Notes: generated by a model not told the origin, from the letters alone. A DNA stretch of 64,000 nt from Alphaproteobacteria bacterium (GCA_017992885.1 JAGONT010000007.1:21388-85387); one strand, 5' to 3'. Shown: positions 18,245 to 27,325, counted from the first letter of the stretch. Program-made: numbers and translations.

Positions 18245-19250
18245 AAAGCTAATTATAAGTCTTGTTCTGCTTTTACTGATTAGCATGAGTTGGGTTGTTT
18301 TTTTTGAGTATGGAAAGCGGGAACTTGAGAAAAAAATTAACCATATAACAAAAAATTTACAACAAAAAGGATACGTTATTTCTTACTCAAGCTTTGAAAT
18401 ATGGGGGACTCCTTTTTCAGTTAAAGCTAAATTTAAGGATGCTTTGATCAAAGATCCCAAAGGACGTATAGAATGGCGCGGTCAAGAAGTTGATATTAGG
18501 ATGTGTCCGTGGAAAATTTATACTTTAAACTTTAGTTTTCCCGGAGATCAAAAAATTCTTACTTCTCAAAATACTATTTTTCCTTCGAGTGATTTACAGT
18601 TTGAAGGAGCAAAAGGAATTTTTGTCTTTTTTCCTAAAGGAGGGATTGAAGGAGTTGATTTTACAGTGAATCGTATAAAATCAGTTGTTGGAACTCAAAT
18701 TCAGCCTATTTTTCTCGAAGATTCATCAGTAAAAGTTGAAAATATAGTTGATCCTTTAGATCTTAAGTTAACAATGGTCACTTCTATCGTTAACCTTGAA
18801 AAATTTTTAAATATGGAAAAGCCTCTAGAAAACGCCCTTAAGTTAAGCTTGGATGCCAAGCTTTCCGGATACCAAACAAAAGGTTCCTTGCCTAAGTCAT
18901 TTTCTGAGTGGCGGGATGGAGGGGGTGTCTTAGATATCAACCTTTTGACATTTTCTTGGCCTCCTATTAGTGGAGAGATGGAAGGGACTTTAACTCTTGA
19001 TAAGGAGTTGTACCCCTTAGGGTCTTTTTCTAGTAAAATACTTGGGTATCAAGAGGCTATAGATTATTTAGTTAAGGTGGGATTAATAAAGAAAAAAAAG
19101 GCGCTTGCGGCTTCTTTTATGATTGGTCTATTCAGTCATACTGATGAATCAGGTAAGATGTATCTGACACTTCCCATTACGTTTCAAAATAAGATTTGTT
19201 CTCTTGGGCCAGCTCCTCTCTTTAAGCTGAAATCCCTTGAAGAGCTTTAA
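18228..19250 (+). CDS. DUF2125-family envelope protein
   Basis: This is an alphaproteobacterial family without a known function. An N-terminal signal anchor (KKLIISLVLLLLISMSWVVFF) precedes an extracytoplasmic domain of about 300 residues with FEIWGTPFSVKAKFKDALI, WRGQEVDIRMCPWKIYTLNF and a C-terminal block LVKVGLIKKKKALAASFMIG. I use the ATG at 18228, not the in-frame ATG at 18213, because a strong AAGGAGG lies five bases before it, inside the plsC coding sequence. It is the last gene of the ftsEX-gmhB-plsC operon; a role in envelope lipid handling is a guess from context. Confidence 0.8.
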   Translation: MFLKRKKLIISLVLLLLISMSWVVFFEYGKRELEKKINHITKNLQQKGYVISYSSFEIWGTPFSVKAKFKDALIKDPKGRIEWRGQEVDIRMCPWKIYTLNFSFPGDQKILTSQNTIFPSSDLQFEGAKGIFVFFPKGGIEGVDFTVNRIKSVVGTQIQPIFLEDSSVKVENIVDPLDLKLTMVTSIVNLEKFLNMEKPLENALKLSLDAKLSGYQTKGSLPKSFSEWRDGGGVLDINLLTFSWPPISGEMEGTLTLDKELYPLGSFSSKILGYQEAIDYLVKVGLIKKKKALAASFMIGLFSHTDESGKMYLTLPITFQNKICSLGPAPLFKLKSLEEL

Positions 19251-19421
19251 AAGAGACTATGAATTTCAACTCTAATTGAGGTGAGTAATATTTTTTAGGC
19301 TTCTAAAGAACTATCGTTGAGAAAGATCAAAATAATTTGGTGTATTTTTTTAAAGATCGACTTTTTTATTAGAGAGTGAAATATAATTTATGAAAATTTT
19401 TTTGAGAAAGGGATTGTTTCA

Positions 19422-19991
19422 ATGTTTATAAAATCATTTATTTATGTCCTCATAGCGATACTCTTTATGAATATGGGTGAAGCATTTTCAGGAAAACCTG
19501 AAAGATTTGAAGGTCTAGGGTTTTTGAAACGGGTTCTCCGAACTCCATTGAAAAATGACTCTAAGAAAAATGCAATTCAATCAAGAAGAGGCATACAACA
19601 GCGCCGTTTTCCTGTTAGAAAATTTTCTCCGCCACAAACAGCTAATGCTAAAGTTCAGCCAAGAATCATAAGCCAACGCAAAGCTCAACCACCCGTTAAA
19701 AGAGGTACGCGCGTTCCCTCCGAGCATAATAGAAAAGTTCAATATCAAACTGTTAAAGGAGATCAAGGTAACAAAAAAGTCATTCAGACGAATCGAAAAA
19801 ACCGACCTGATCTTCCCTTAAAACCTTCTCCAAAAAGTGCTCCTAAGGGGCCAGGCCAAGACCGTACAGTTAAAGTGAGTGATCTTCTACCAGAGGAGAA
19901 AGTTCGTATTCAAAAGATCCTAGGGCCACTCAATGACAAGGGAACAGTTACATATCGCTATCCTGAGAATTGGTGTATTTCCCCTTATTGA
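19422..19991 (+). CDS. Secreted basic protein of unknown function (possibly frameshifted at 3' end)
   Basis: I do not recognise this protein. It has a signal peptide (MFIKSFIYVLIAILFMNMGEAFS) and then a low-complexity mature region rich in Lys, Arg, Gln and Pro, including PPVKRGTRVPSEHNRKVQYQ, which looks disordered and nucleic-acid- or membrane-binding in character. The last 25 residues change style and the frame stops at 19991, while the +1 frame stays open from 19924 to 20124 and reads as a sensible basic tail. One inserted base would explain this and give about 233 residues. No neighbour suggests a role. Confidence 0.55.
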   Translation: MFIKSFIYVLIAILFMNMGEAFSGKPERFEGLGFLKRVLRTPLKNDSKKNAIQSRRGIQQRRFPVRKFSPPQTANAKVQPRIISQRKAQPPVKRGTRVPSEHNRKVQYQTVKGDQGNKKVIQTNRKNRPDLPLKPSPKSAPKGPGQDRTVKVSDLLPEEKVRIQKILGPLNDKGTVTYRYPENWCISPY

Positions 19992-20124
19992 AAACATAGA
20001 GTACGTTGGACCCGCTTCAAAGAGGGGTCACGATAAAAGACATTTCGGTTCTTTTGGAGATGCAAAGTCGTTTAGAGCAGCTTACTCTTCTGAAATTTAT
20101 AAGAAATTTAAGAGTCACAAGTGA
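19933..20124 (+). CDS. Possible displaced C-terminus of the secreted basic protein
   Basis: This 63-codon frame overlaps the end of the preceding gene in the +1 frame. The segment from about 19975 (GVFPLIENIEYVGPASKRG, then GSFGDAKSFRAAYSSEIYKK) reads like genuine protein, while its own ATG-proximal part (MTREQLHIAILR) is probably out of frame. No ribosome-binding site precedes the ATG. I therefore think it is the true end of the 19422 gene after a frameshift and not a separate gene; confidence is low either way. Confidence 0.3.
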   Translation: MTREQLHIAILRIGVFPLIENIEYVGPASKRGHDKRHFGSFGDAKSFRAAYSSEIYKKFKSHK

Positions 20125-20227
20125 TCTTTTCACACCAACATAAATCTTGGAAAAAAAAGCTAATATACTCATAGCTAAAGATGCCATGTTCTCTACCGTT
20201 GGGAATTCAGAAGTTTTTTATAGCTTA

Positions 20228-20269
20228 GGTATTACTAGATTCCCACTTATGTGGGGATCTAGTAATACC
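20228..20269. repeat. Near-perfect 19 bp hairpin (palindromic element)
   Basis: GGTATTACTAGATTCCCAC and its reverse complement, with one mismatch, flank a TTAT tetraloop. Neither strand has a T-run behind it, so it resembles a dispersed REP-like palindrome more than a rho-independent terminator. It lies between the secreted basic protein and the convergent cysteine-rich gene. Confidence 0.6.
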
Positions 20270-20340
20270 AATACTGTCATTTAAGTTTACGTTTCTGGTT
20301 TTCTTTATTACGACTTCTTTAAAATGAGATGAAAACGGGA

Positions 20341-20640
20341 TTACTCTGTCCTTGTTGCTTTTCTTGTTACACAATAACGACTCGGTTGCTTCCAGTGGCA
20401 ATGAGGTGAAGGACAAGCCTCTTGAGTTTCGTGCGGCCAACAATGGTATTGGACTTCCCCTTGACAAAACCCGTTTGCTTCTTGGTGTTCCATACATTCA
20501 GGATGCTTAGCACACTCACTAAGATCATGAATTTCCCAACAATTTACAGCGCTAGCTTGGTTTGGAAAGAGTATTCCATAAATTCCGAGCATTGACGTTC
20601 CTATCATAACCTTGGCTAATGAACTCATTTTTTGATACAT
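20341..20640 (-). CDS. Small secreted cysteine-rich protein with two tandem Cys repeats
   Basis: I do not recognise a named family. A signal peptide (to about NQASA, residue 31) precedes a ~68-residue mature domain with eight cysteines arranged as two copies of C-W-x7-C-x4/5-C-x8/9-C: CWEIHDLSEC...C...C and CWPHETQEAC...C...C. Such spacing suggests two small disulfide-stabilised modules, similar in style to PSI-like domains common in protist proteins. A good AAGGAG lies before the ATG at 20640. Disulfide formation in the periplasm, helped by the DsbD-type protein in this window, would be needed; function is unknown. Confidence 0.65.
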   Translation of the reverse strand: MYQKMSSLAKVMIGTSMLGIYGILFPNQASAVNCWEIHDLSECAKHPECMEHQEANGFCQGEVQYHCWPHETQEACPSPHCHWKQPSRYCVTRKATRTE

Positions 20641-20687
20641 ATTATTTCTCCTTTCTAAAGAAATTTATGCTAAAGAAGTTAAGATAC

Positions 20688-20728
20688 CCATAACTATGGA
20701 TAACTTCATCCCTTATCCATAGTTAGGG
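20688..20728. other. Long inverted repeat between tyrS and the cysteine-rich gene
   Basis: TAACTATGGATAA at 20691-20703 pairs perfectly with 20713-20725 over a 9-base loop, and flanking CCC/GGG can extend the stem around a bulged A. It lies downstream of tyrS and about 48 bp upstream of the cysteine-rich gene. It could end the pst-tyrS transcript or serve as an operator. No T-run follows. Confidence 0.4.
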
Positions 20729-20868
20729 TTAAGATAGATTTAATGTTAAAACATTTACATAAGGTGTGGAAATAGTTGGGTGAATTTTATAAAATAAGGC
20801 ATTGAAAAAAGAATTTGAGTGTAAATATATAATATAAAATAGATAATAAATACCTTTTTATTCTAAAT

Positions 20869-22134
20869 TTACTTAGCTTTTTTTACCAGCCCATGTCTCT
20901 TTTTTCCAGCAGATAGTTTGAGAATGGCTTGCGTTTTAAATGAAGCTTCGGTGAGGATGTGAAGTTCATTGGTAAGGAGTAGGTCATTCAAACGACCTCC
21001 GCCCCCTTCAATTAAGCGACGTGCCTCACCCTTGGAGTTTGTTAACCCTAAGCGACAAAAAAGGTCAATGATGGAAATTCCCTTGTCGATCTCATCTTTA
21101 GAGAGGACAAGGGTTGGAAGAGACGCTTCCTCAAGATTTGTTGCGCTGTGGCCTGCAAAAAGTTGTTGAGCCGTGGCTTGTGCTTCACGCACGGCTTCTT
21201 CTCCATGAAGAAAGGCTGTTGCTTGATTTGCCAATATTTTTTTGGCTTCATTAATTTCTGCTCCTTCCAATTTTTCAAGACGCTTGATTTCATCAAGGGG
21301 AAGGAGGGTAAACAGCCTTAAAAATCGACCCACATCTTGATCTTCAGTGTTGCGCCAGAATTGCCAATAGTCATAAGGAGATAAAAGATCCGCATTTAAC
21401 CAGACAGCTCCCTGGGCAGTTTTGCCCATTTTAGTGCCGCTCGATGTCGTAATAAGAGGCGTTGTGAGACCAAAGACCGTTTGATGAGCGACACGACGGA
21501 CGAGATCAACTCCATTAATGATATTTCCCCATTGATCAGAGCCACCAATTTGAAGAAGACATCCATATTTTTTATGAAGATAAAGAAAATCATACGCTTG
21601 GAGAATCATGTAATTGAATTCAAGAAAGGTCATGGGATGCTCACGCTCAAGCCGTAAACGTACACTTTCAAAGGTGAGCATTCGATTGATGGTAAAATGT
21701 GTGCCATAGTCTCTTAAAAAGGCAGGGTAATTTAAGGTATCAATCCAATCTGCATTATTCAATAAAATGGCTTCTTGAGGTCCACTACCAAAGGTAAGAG
21801 CGCGCTCAAAAACTCGGGACAGGCTTTGGATATTTTTATGAATTTCATCGTCATCCAAAAGTTTGCGGGATTCATCTTTCCCTGTGGGGTCGCCAATTTT
21901 CGTTGTTCCTCCTCCCATTAAAACGAGAGGACGGTGGCCCGTTTGTTGAAGCCAATAGAGAACCATAATCTGGACAAGACTTCCGACATGAAAGCTACGT
22001 GCAGTTGCATCAAAGCCAATATACGCGGTTAAAGGTTTCTCTGCTAAGTGGGCATCAAGGGCTTCAAAATCAGTTGCTTGATGAATAAATCCCCGTTGAT
22101 TAAGAATAGTTAAGAACTCAGATGTGGGAGACAT
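20869..22134 (-). CDS. tyrS: Tyrosyl-tRNA synthetase
   Basis: This class I aminoacyl-tRNA synthetase charges tRNA-Tyr. The HIGH-like HVGS is at residues 49-52 in [13 protein letters not shown], the tyrosine pocket block [11 protein letters not shown] and GGSDQWGNI are present, and the KMSKS-like loop is GTKMGKT. A C-terminal S4 RNA-binding domain ([18 protein letters not shown]) follows. Length 421 is standard. Its start lies 17 bp inside phoU, so it appears to be translated as the last cistron of the phosphate operon; it may also have its own promoter inside phoU. Confidence 0.96.
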   Translation of the reverse strand: MSPTSEFLTILNQRGFIHQATDFEALDAHLAEKPLTAYIGFDATARSFHVGSLVQIMVLYWLQQTGHRPLVLMGGGTTKIGDPTGKDESRKLLDDDEIHKNIQSLSRVFERALTFGSGPQEAILLNNADWIDTLNYPAFLRDYGTHFTINRMLTFESVRLRLEREHPMTFLEFNYMILQAYDFLYLHKKYGCLLQIGGSDQWGNIINGVDLVRRVAHQTVFGLTTPLITTSSGTKMGKTAQGAVWLNADLLSPYDYWQFWRNTEDQDVGRFLRLFTLLPLDEIKRLEKLEGAEINEAKKILANQATAFLHGEEAVREAQATAQQLFAGHSATNLEEASLPTLVLSKDEIDKGISIIDLFCRLGLTNSKGEARRLIEGGGGRLNDLLLTNELHILTEASFKTQAILKLSAGKKRHGLVKKAK

Positions 22135-22807
22135 GGTTTATGACGTCACTTTCTTTAAAGGGTTTTCCCATAACCATTGTATAAACGGCTTCGGCAATAT
22201 TTTGTGATTGGTCGCCAATTCGTTCAATGTTCTTCGCAATGAATAAAAACTGGGTACAAGGTTCAATATTTTTGGGAGCGGCAATCATCTCATTAAAAAG
22301 CTGATGAAGGTAGGCATTATAAAGTTTGTCTACTTCTTCATCCATAAGCCAGACCTGCAAGGCCGACTTAACATCATAAGTGGTAAACGCAGTAATAGCT
22401 TTCTCAAACATCTGTTGGGGCGTTTCGACAAGAGGGAGTAATCCTTCAACCAAGAATGCAGAGCGACTGTCCTTAAGCATGATGCTGCGTTTAGCAATAT
22501 TACTCGCATAATCGGCGATACGTTCGACTTGATTTGAGATTTTAAGTGCCGCCACAACCATACGAAGATCAGAAGCCACAGGTTGACGAAGGGCAAGAAT
22601 GCGGGTCGCCAGTTTATCAACCTTTGTTTCTAAAAGATTAATTTCAAAGTCATGGTCAATAACATCCTGAGCAAGGGTAGCATTATGCTCTAAAGTTGAT
22701 TGAGTGGCTTTGTGAATCTGTTTAAGGGTTAACTCCCCCATGTGTCGAATCAAAGCTTGAAGTGTATTCAGATCCTCATCATAAGCTTTTACAATATGGT
22801 TATTCAT
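22118..22807 (-). CDS. phoU: Phosphate signalling protein PhoU
   Basis: PhoU links the Pst transporter to the PhoR/PhoB two-component system and limits phosphate uptake. It has the two-copy three-helix PhoU fold, with [31 protein letters not shown] in the first copy and [23 protein letters not shown] in the second, carrying the E-x-x-x-D-related metal-binding positions. Length 229 is typical. It overlaps pstB by 4 bp upstream and tyrS by 17 bp downstream. Confidence 0.94.
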   Translation of the reverse strand: MNNHIVKAYDEDLNTLQALIRHMGELTLKQIHKATQSTLEHNATLAQDVIDHDFEINLLETKVDKLATRILALRQPVASDLRMVVAALKISNQVERIADYASNIAKRSIMLKDSRSAFLVEGLLPLVETPQQMFEKAITAFTTYDVKSALQVWLMDEEVDKLYNAYLHQLFNEMIAAPKNIEPCTQFLFIAKNIERIGDQSQNIAEAVYTMVMGKPFKESDVINHVSHI

Positions 22808-23562
22808 CCGTAGCGTCCTGTAATATATCCTTGGGTACGTGTATCTTGGGGCGTTGTAAAGAGAGCCCCTGTCTCTCCTGCTTCAACAAGGTAACCACTA
22901 TGGAAAAAAGCCGTTTGCTGGGAAACTCGAGCGGCCTGCTGAAGGTTATGGGTCACAATAACAATCGTAAATCTTTCACGCAATTCATCAATTAATTCTT
23001 CCACCTTTGCTGTGGCAATGGGGTCTAAAGCTGAGCAAGGCTCATCCATCAAAATAACTTCTGGGTTAACGGCAATTGCCCGTGCGATGCAAAGTCTTTG
23101 CTGCTGTCCTCCTGAAAGCCGAGTTGCCGGATGGGGAAGGCGATCTTTTACTTCTGCCCAAAGTCCGGCACGCATCAAGCTTTTTTCAACAATCTCATCT
23201 AATTCTGCTTTGTTTTTGAAAAGTTTATGAATTCGAGGTCCATAAGCGACATTTTCATAAATTGAGCGAGGAAAAGGATTAGGTTTTTGAAAAACCATCC
23301 CCACATGTGTTCGTAAATCGACAACATCGATGGAGGGAGCATAAATATCCTGCCCATCCAGCAAAACCTGCCCTTGAAGATGGGCAAGGGGAACAATATC
23401 ATTCATGCGATTTAAACATCTTAAAAACGAACTTTTACCACATCCTGAGGGGCCAATAAGTGCTGTGGTTTGAAATTCAGGAAGACCTAAATTGACATTA
23501 AAAAGCGCTTGCTTATCGCCATAAAAGAGACTCAAGTCTACAACGTTAATCTTAAAGGCCAT
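22804..23562 (-). CDS. pstB: Phosphate ABC transporter ATP-binding protein PstB
   Basis: PstB is the ATPase of the high-affinity phosphate importer. Walker [10 protein letters not shown] is at residues 37-45, then [12 protein letters not shown] (Q-loop, typical of PstB), signature [15 protein letters not shown] and Walker [15 protein letters not shown] place the start at the ATG at 23562, one base after the pstA stop, giving [15 protein letters not shown]; the longer frame from 23604 would run back into pstA. Length 252 is normal. Confidence 0.95.
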   Translation of the reverse strand: MAFKINVVDLSLFYGDKQALFNVNLGLPEFQTTALIGPSGCGKSSFLRCLNRMNDIVPLAHLQGQVLLDGQDIYAPSIDVVDLRTHVGMVFQKPNPFPRSIYENVAYGPRIHKLFKNKAELDEIVEKSLMRAGLWAEVKDRLPHPATRLSGGQQQRLCIARAIAVNPEVILMDEPCSALDPIATAKVEELIDELRERFTIVIVTHNLQQAARVSQQTAFFHSGYLVEAGETGALFTTPQDTRTQGYITGRYG

Positions 23563-23563
23563 C

Positions 23564-24622
23564 TTATGACTCAAATTTCTTGCGAATGAAAATAGCAATC
23601 CCATTTAAGAGAAGCAAAACAAAAAGTAAGACCAAAATAGCACCAGATGTGTTTTCTATAAACCCTATTTCGGGACTTCGAGACCAATTATATATTTGAA
23701 CGGGAAGCACAGTGGTGGGATCTAAAAAAGAGGAAGGGGGGGTTCCAATGAAAGCGACCATTCCGATCATCAAAAGAGGGGCTGTCTCTCCTAGAGCTCG
23801 CGCTAACCCCAAAATGACTCCTGTCATGATTTCGGGAAGAGCTGTCGGAACGACATGATGAAAAAGAACGTGTAAGGGCGTTGCTCCAAGCCCCAAAGCG
23901 GCTTCTCTTAAGCTTGAAGGAACAGATGAAAGAGCCGTGCGTGCTGTTACAACAATTACGGGAAGGCTCATGAGTCCAAGGGTCAGTCCTCCCACCAGAG
24001 CTGAAGGACGGGGAAGGCCCAGAAAATGGATAAAAAGGACAAGTCCTAAAAGGCCAAATAAAATAGAGGGAGTTGCCGCCAAGTTATTAATGTTGGCCTC
24101 AATCCAATGGGTAAAACGGTTTTTTGTGGCAAATTCTTCTAAATAAAGGGCAGTGCCAATACCTAAGGGGACAGCGGTCAAAAAAGTTATGATAAGAATT
24201 AAAATTGATCCTAATAATCCTCCCCAAATTCCGGCAAGCTCTGGTTCACGTGAATCAGAATGCGTGAAAAAACCGCCATTAAAAGCGAGACGGATCCCTC
24301 CTTGTTTTTCCAGAGAGTCTATGGTTTGAATTTGTTGGGGTGTTAATTTTCCAGCTTGCTGATGTTTATAATACATATCGACAGCATCAGAAGCGATAAT
24401 CCATGAGTTTTCCTTGGATTCAAGATACTGAGCATATGGATTTAAAAGAGAGGACTGTCCTTTGTTAGCAGCAATTTCCGTTCTAAAAAAAGCTGGATAA
24501 CCCGTATAAATAATTTCCCCTAAAATACATCCCAAAAAAAGTAAGGCCAAAATAAGGCTGGCACGTGCCATACATTTAAACAATTTCTCATTTCTGTGAC
24601 GTCTTTTTAAAATAGCGGTCAT
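23564..24622 (-). CDS. pstA: Phosphate ABC transporter permease PstA (with N-terminal periplasmic insert)
   Basis: PstA is one of the two channel subunits of the phosphate importer. The C-terminal ~220 residues are the BPD-type permease domain ([68 protein letters not shown], the EAA loop). At 352 residues it is longer than enterobacterial PstA because an extra periplasmic region of ~80 residues follows the first helix; this matches the DUF3333 extension found in many alphaproteobacterial PstA proteins. It overlaps the small upstream membrane-protein gene by 4 bp. Confidence 0.93.
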   Translation of the reverse strand: MTAILKRRHRNEKLFKCMARASLILALLFLGCILGEIIYTGYPAFFRTEIAANKGQSSLLNPYAQYLESKENSWIIASDAVDMYYKHQQAGKLTPQQIQTIDSLEKQGGIRLAFNGGFFTHSDSREPELAGIWGGLLGSILILIITFLTAVPLGIGTALYLEEFATKNRFTHWIEANINNLAATPSILFGLLGLVLFIHFLGLPRPSALVGGLTLGLMSLPVIVVTARTALSSVPSSLREAALGLGATPLHVLFHHVVPTALPEIMTGVILGLARALGETAPLLMIGMVAFIGTPPSSFLDPTTVLPVQIYNWSRSPEIGFIENTSGAILVLLFVLLLLNGIAIFIRKKFES

Positions 24623-24855
24623 GAGAGTTTTTTTAAAATATAGAGAGTGAGGTTAAAGATAATTCCAACAATAAGGAGAACGCTGGCGATAATTAAAAAA
24701 CCAAAAGCAAACAAAATAGCCACAGCAAGAAGTATGGCTACAGCTAACCAATGCTTTCCTTTAAAACGAGAAGATGCCGTTTCCCATTGCCAATTCTCAA
24801 CATATAAGTTGACCTTTTCAGGTTCATGTTTGTCGTGGAGATCTTTTTTAGCCAT
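24619..24855 (-). CDS. Small membrane protein inserted in the pst operon
   Basis: I do not recognise this 78-residue protein. It has a charged, hydrophilic N-terminus with a Trp pair (residues 1-32) and then two closely spaced hydrophobic segments (about 34-50 and 53-72: HWLAVAILLAVAILFAFGFLI, then ASVLLIVGIIFNLTLYILKK). Its start overlaps the pstC stop by 8 bp and its stop overlaps the pstA start by 4 bp, so it is translated with the two permease subunits. The usual pst operon has no gene here. An accessory subunit or assembly factor of PstCA is an inference from position only. Confidence 0.7.
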   Translation of the reverse strand: MAKKDLHDKHEPEKVNLYVENWQWETASSRFKGKHWLAVAILLAVAILFAFGFLIIASVLLIVGIIFNLTLYILKKLS

Positions 24856-25753
24856 AAATCCTTTTATACCTTTTTACGCCATATAAAGCGAGTATATTCA
24901 AGAAAAGAGTGAGAATAAACAACACGAATCCCAATCCAAAGGCGGCAAGGGTTTTGGCATTATCAAACTCTTGATCTCCCGTCAAAAGATTGACAATTTG
25001 AACTGTGACCGTTGTGACGGCTTCTAAGGGGTTGAAACTCAAATTTGCTGCAAGGCCAGCCGCCATGACAACAATCATTGTCTCTCCAATAGCGCGTGAT
25101 AGAGAAAGTAGAAAAGCGGCCATAAGGTTTGGAAAGGCTGCTGGCAATAAAACCTTTAAGATTGTTTCGGATGACGTGGCGCCGAGTCCCATTGATCCTT
25201 CACGCAAACTTGTGGGTAAATTATGAATCGCCTCTTCACAAAGAGATGACATATAAGGCAAAATCATAATCCCCATCACAAGACCCGCATTAAAAGCACT
25301 TTCGCTTGCGAGGGAGAGATGAAAAGTATCGGCGATATCTCTGAAGAAAGGAGATAAAATCGTTGCGGCAAAAAAACCATAAACGAGTGTTGGAATTCCA
25401 GCCAGTATCTCAAGAATAGGCTTGAGAACGGCACGTAGAGTTGTTGAGGCATATTCTGATAAGTAAATAGCAACAAGTGTTCCACAAGGAATGGCGACGA
25501 TCAAGGCAATCAGTGTAATCAGAGCCGTCCCTGTAAACAAAGGGATAGCCCCGAAGCCAACATTTTCTCCTGTCGCAAGTGTATGTGGAGACCAGGTGAG
25601 TCCAAAAAGAAAATCGAACACCGAGACACGGGTAAAAAAACGGAGCGCTTCCCCAACTAACGATGCAAAAATCCCAACGGTAATCATGACTGCTATAAAT
25701 GTGCAGAGAAAACAAATACGACGAACAAGCTTTTCAAGCCACAGAGATCTCAT
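24848..25753 (-). CDS. pstC: Phosphate ABC transporter permease PstC
   Basis: PstC is the second channel subunit of the phosphate importer, with about six transmembrane helices. Conserved features are DFLFGLTWSP in the periplasmic loop, FGAIPLFTGTALITLIALIVA, GIPTLVYGFFA and the EAA loop REGSMGLGATSSETILKVLLPAAFPN followed by LSLSRAIGETMIVVMAAG. Length 301 is normal. It overlaps pstS by 4 bp upstream and the small membrane protein gene downstream. Confidence 0.94.
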   Translation of the reverse strand: MRSLWLEKLVRRICFLCTFIAVMITVGIFASLVGEALRFFTRVSVFDFLFGLTWSPHTLATGENVGFGAIPLFTGTALITLIALIVAIPCGTLVAIYLSEYASTTLRAVLKPILEILAGIPTLVYGFFAATILSPFFRDIADTFHLSLASESAFNAGLVMGIMILPYMSSLCEEAIHNLPTSLREGSMGLGATSSETILKVLLPAAFPNLMAAFLLSLSRAIGETMIVVMAAGLAANLSFNPLEAVTTVTVQIVNLLTGDQEFDNAKTLAAFGLGFVLFILTLFLNILALYGVKRYKRIYG

Positions 25754-26721
25754 CGTTCTTCCTTTTGTTGAAGGTCACGAACCCGTTGATTCATTATGTG
25801 TTGTTCTTGAAGAGAGAGGGGGACTAACCCTTTATCCTTCAAATACCCTTGTTCTCCAATTGCTTCTTCTGAAGTAAATTCAAGAGCATACGCCGCACGC
25901 ATTGGAAAATCTTTAAGATCATTTGTTTTAATATAAAGATAAAGGGGGCGGCTTAAAGGATAACTTCCCTCTTGAATCGATTTAAAGGAAGGAAAGATTG
26001 CATCTAAAGCAAGAGCTTGGATGCGCGTTCTGTTTTGGTCATAAAAACTAAAGGTCACAATCCCAAGAGTTTGTGGTGCGTTAAGGACTTTTTGAATGAT
26101 TAAATTTTCATTTGCAGGAGCCTCAATATAAGCCCCATCAGATCTTAGATAAGGACCACAATCTCCTATAATATTGTCAATTAAGACATCATAGGTTCCT
26201 GAAGTGGGAGCTGGCCCTAAAATTCGAATCGAATATAAAGGATAGTTTTGTTGAATTTCATTCCATGTCTTGTAAGGGTTTGTAAGACAAGCTGCACCCT
26301 GCTGAATTTTTTCAGCAATAGCTTCCTTAAGAGTCTTCAGGGTTAAAGAAAAGGGCGTTTCTTCCTTGCTTTGAATAATAACGAGACCATCTTTACCGAT
26401 TTTCAATTCTTCATAAGTAACGCCTTGCTCTCTGCATTTTTCTGCTTCATTTGCTGTGATTGCCCTTGAGGCTATGACACCATCTGGTCCGTTAAGGCTT
26501 TCACAAAAAAGCTTAATTCCTGCCCCGGTGCCAATTGTTTCAATAAGAGGGACTGATTCATGGGTTTTATAGCTAAAATGTTCAGCAACGGTAGCGGCAA
26601 AGGGAAAAACTGTTGAAGACCCCACAATGCGAAGCAATGAAGAGGCTTGACCGTCTTGACGAAAAAAACTGAGAAAGATGAAGAATCCTAAAATTTTAAA
26701 ATTCTTTTCCCCTTGAATCAT
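25750..26721 (-). CDS. pstS: Phosphate-binding periplasmic protein PstS-like
   Basis: This captures phosphate in the periplasm for PstCAB. A signal peptide (ILGFFIFLSFFRQDGQAS) precedes the PBP_like_2 fold with IVGSSTVFPFAATVAEHF, the phosphate-binding IGTGAGIKLFCESLNGPDGVIASRAI (Ser/Thr-rich start) and GPAPTSGTYDVLIDNII. Length 323 is typical. It is the first gene of the pst operon. I looked for a Pho box in the 150 bp upstream and did not find a convincing one. Confidence 0.92.
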   Translation of the reverse strand: MIQGEKNFKILGFFIFLSFFRQDGQASSLLRIVGSSTVFPFAATVAEHFSYKTHESVPLIETIGTGAGIKLFCESLNGPDGVIASRAITANEAEKCREQGVTYEELKIGKDGLVIIQSKEETPFSLTLKTLKEAIAEKIQQGAACLTNPYKTWNEIQQNYPLYSIRILGPAPTSGTYDVLIDNIIGDCGPYLRSDGAYIEAPANENLIIQKVLNAPQTLGIVTFSFYDQNRTRIQALALDAIFPSFKSIQEGSYPLSRPLYLYIKTNDLKDFPMRAAYALEFTSEEAIGEQGYLKDKGLVPLSLQEQHIMNQRVRDLQQKEER

Positions 26722-26900
26722 TCTTTCCTTATCCCTTTTTCATTGAGTATGCCAGAATTGACAAAAAGAACCAAAGATTTTAATCAATTCATCTCCTCAA
26801 GAATTTGACTTTACGAAAAAACAGGATAGACATACAAATATATAGCTTGATAATGTTTTTCTAAAATTAAGTGCCCAAAAAGAAAAAGAAGGAGCAAAAA

Positions 26901-27131
26901 ATGAAAGACAGCAGCATACCCCTAGATGACATGGAAGATTGGATTGAAGATAACCTTGAGTCAATGGACATGATAGCAGAGGTTCTGAAAATACAACAAC
27001 AAGGGGCAATTGAGCTGACAAAGCTTGTTTTGGAACATTGCAAGGAAGATAGTAAAACGCAAGACTACATTTTTAGAGTCTATAGCGAGGCCTTGCAGTT
27101 AGTGAGTTCAGAACTGCCTGGGGGGCAGTAG
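26901..27131 (+). CDS. Small acidic helical protein of unknown function
   Basis: I do not recognise this 76-residue protein. It is acidic and predicted helical (DMEDWIEDNLESMDMIAEVL, then GAIELTKLVLEHCKEDSKTQ), with no signal peptide or membrane segment. I choose the ATG at 26901 because AAGGAG lies six bases upstream; a GTG at 26871 would add a lysine-rich stretch that is really the ribosome-binding region. It is divergent from pstS, and its 3' end abuts IS982 debris, so a phosphate-linked role cannot be inferred. Confidence 0.55.
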   Translation: MKDSSIPLDDMEDWIEDNLESMDMIAEVLKIQQQGAIELTKLVLEHCKEDSKTQDYIFRVYSEALQLVSSELPGGQ

Positions 27132-27176
27132 AGTAAAAATGTAGAAATATTTAAAATTTTACAAGAGCTTACGTGA

Positions 27177-27325
27177 AGAGAACCCATGATCATTAGCCTT
27201 TTGCTTAAAGTCATTTCGCAGGATCTATATCGTTTTCTTCCGGTGTTAATGAATCGATGTTTTTCCCATCCTTTATAAGCTTTACAAAATTCATCAATGA
27301 AAAAATATGGCTGTGATATTATATT
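27177..27325 (-). mobile_element. IS982-family transposase N-terminal fragment (relic)
   Basis: The minus strand reads FFIDEFCKAYKGWEKHRF, then INTGRKRYRSCEMTLSKRLM, which matches the start of IS982-family transposases (I-D-D-F-C-K-x-F ... R-K-R-x-R-x-x-x-x-S-L-S-E). The frame is open but lacks a start codon in a proper context (a stop lies at 27326-27328) and the similarity ends after about 50 residues near 27177, next to the small acidic gene. It is a fragment with no catalytic domain. The remaining bases of the 27132-27589 gap show no other recognisable content apart from the leader of the next gene. Confidence 0.6.

Noticed and set aside
26722..26900. Possible Pho box upstream of pstS
   Set aside because: No pair of CTGTCA-type repeats with correct spacing is present on either strand.
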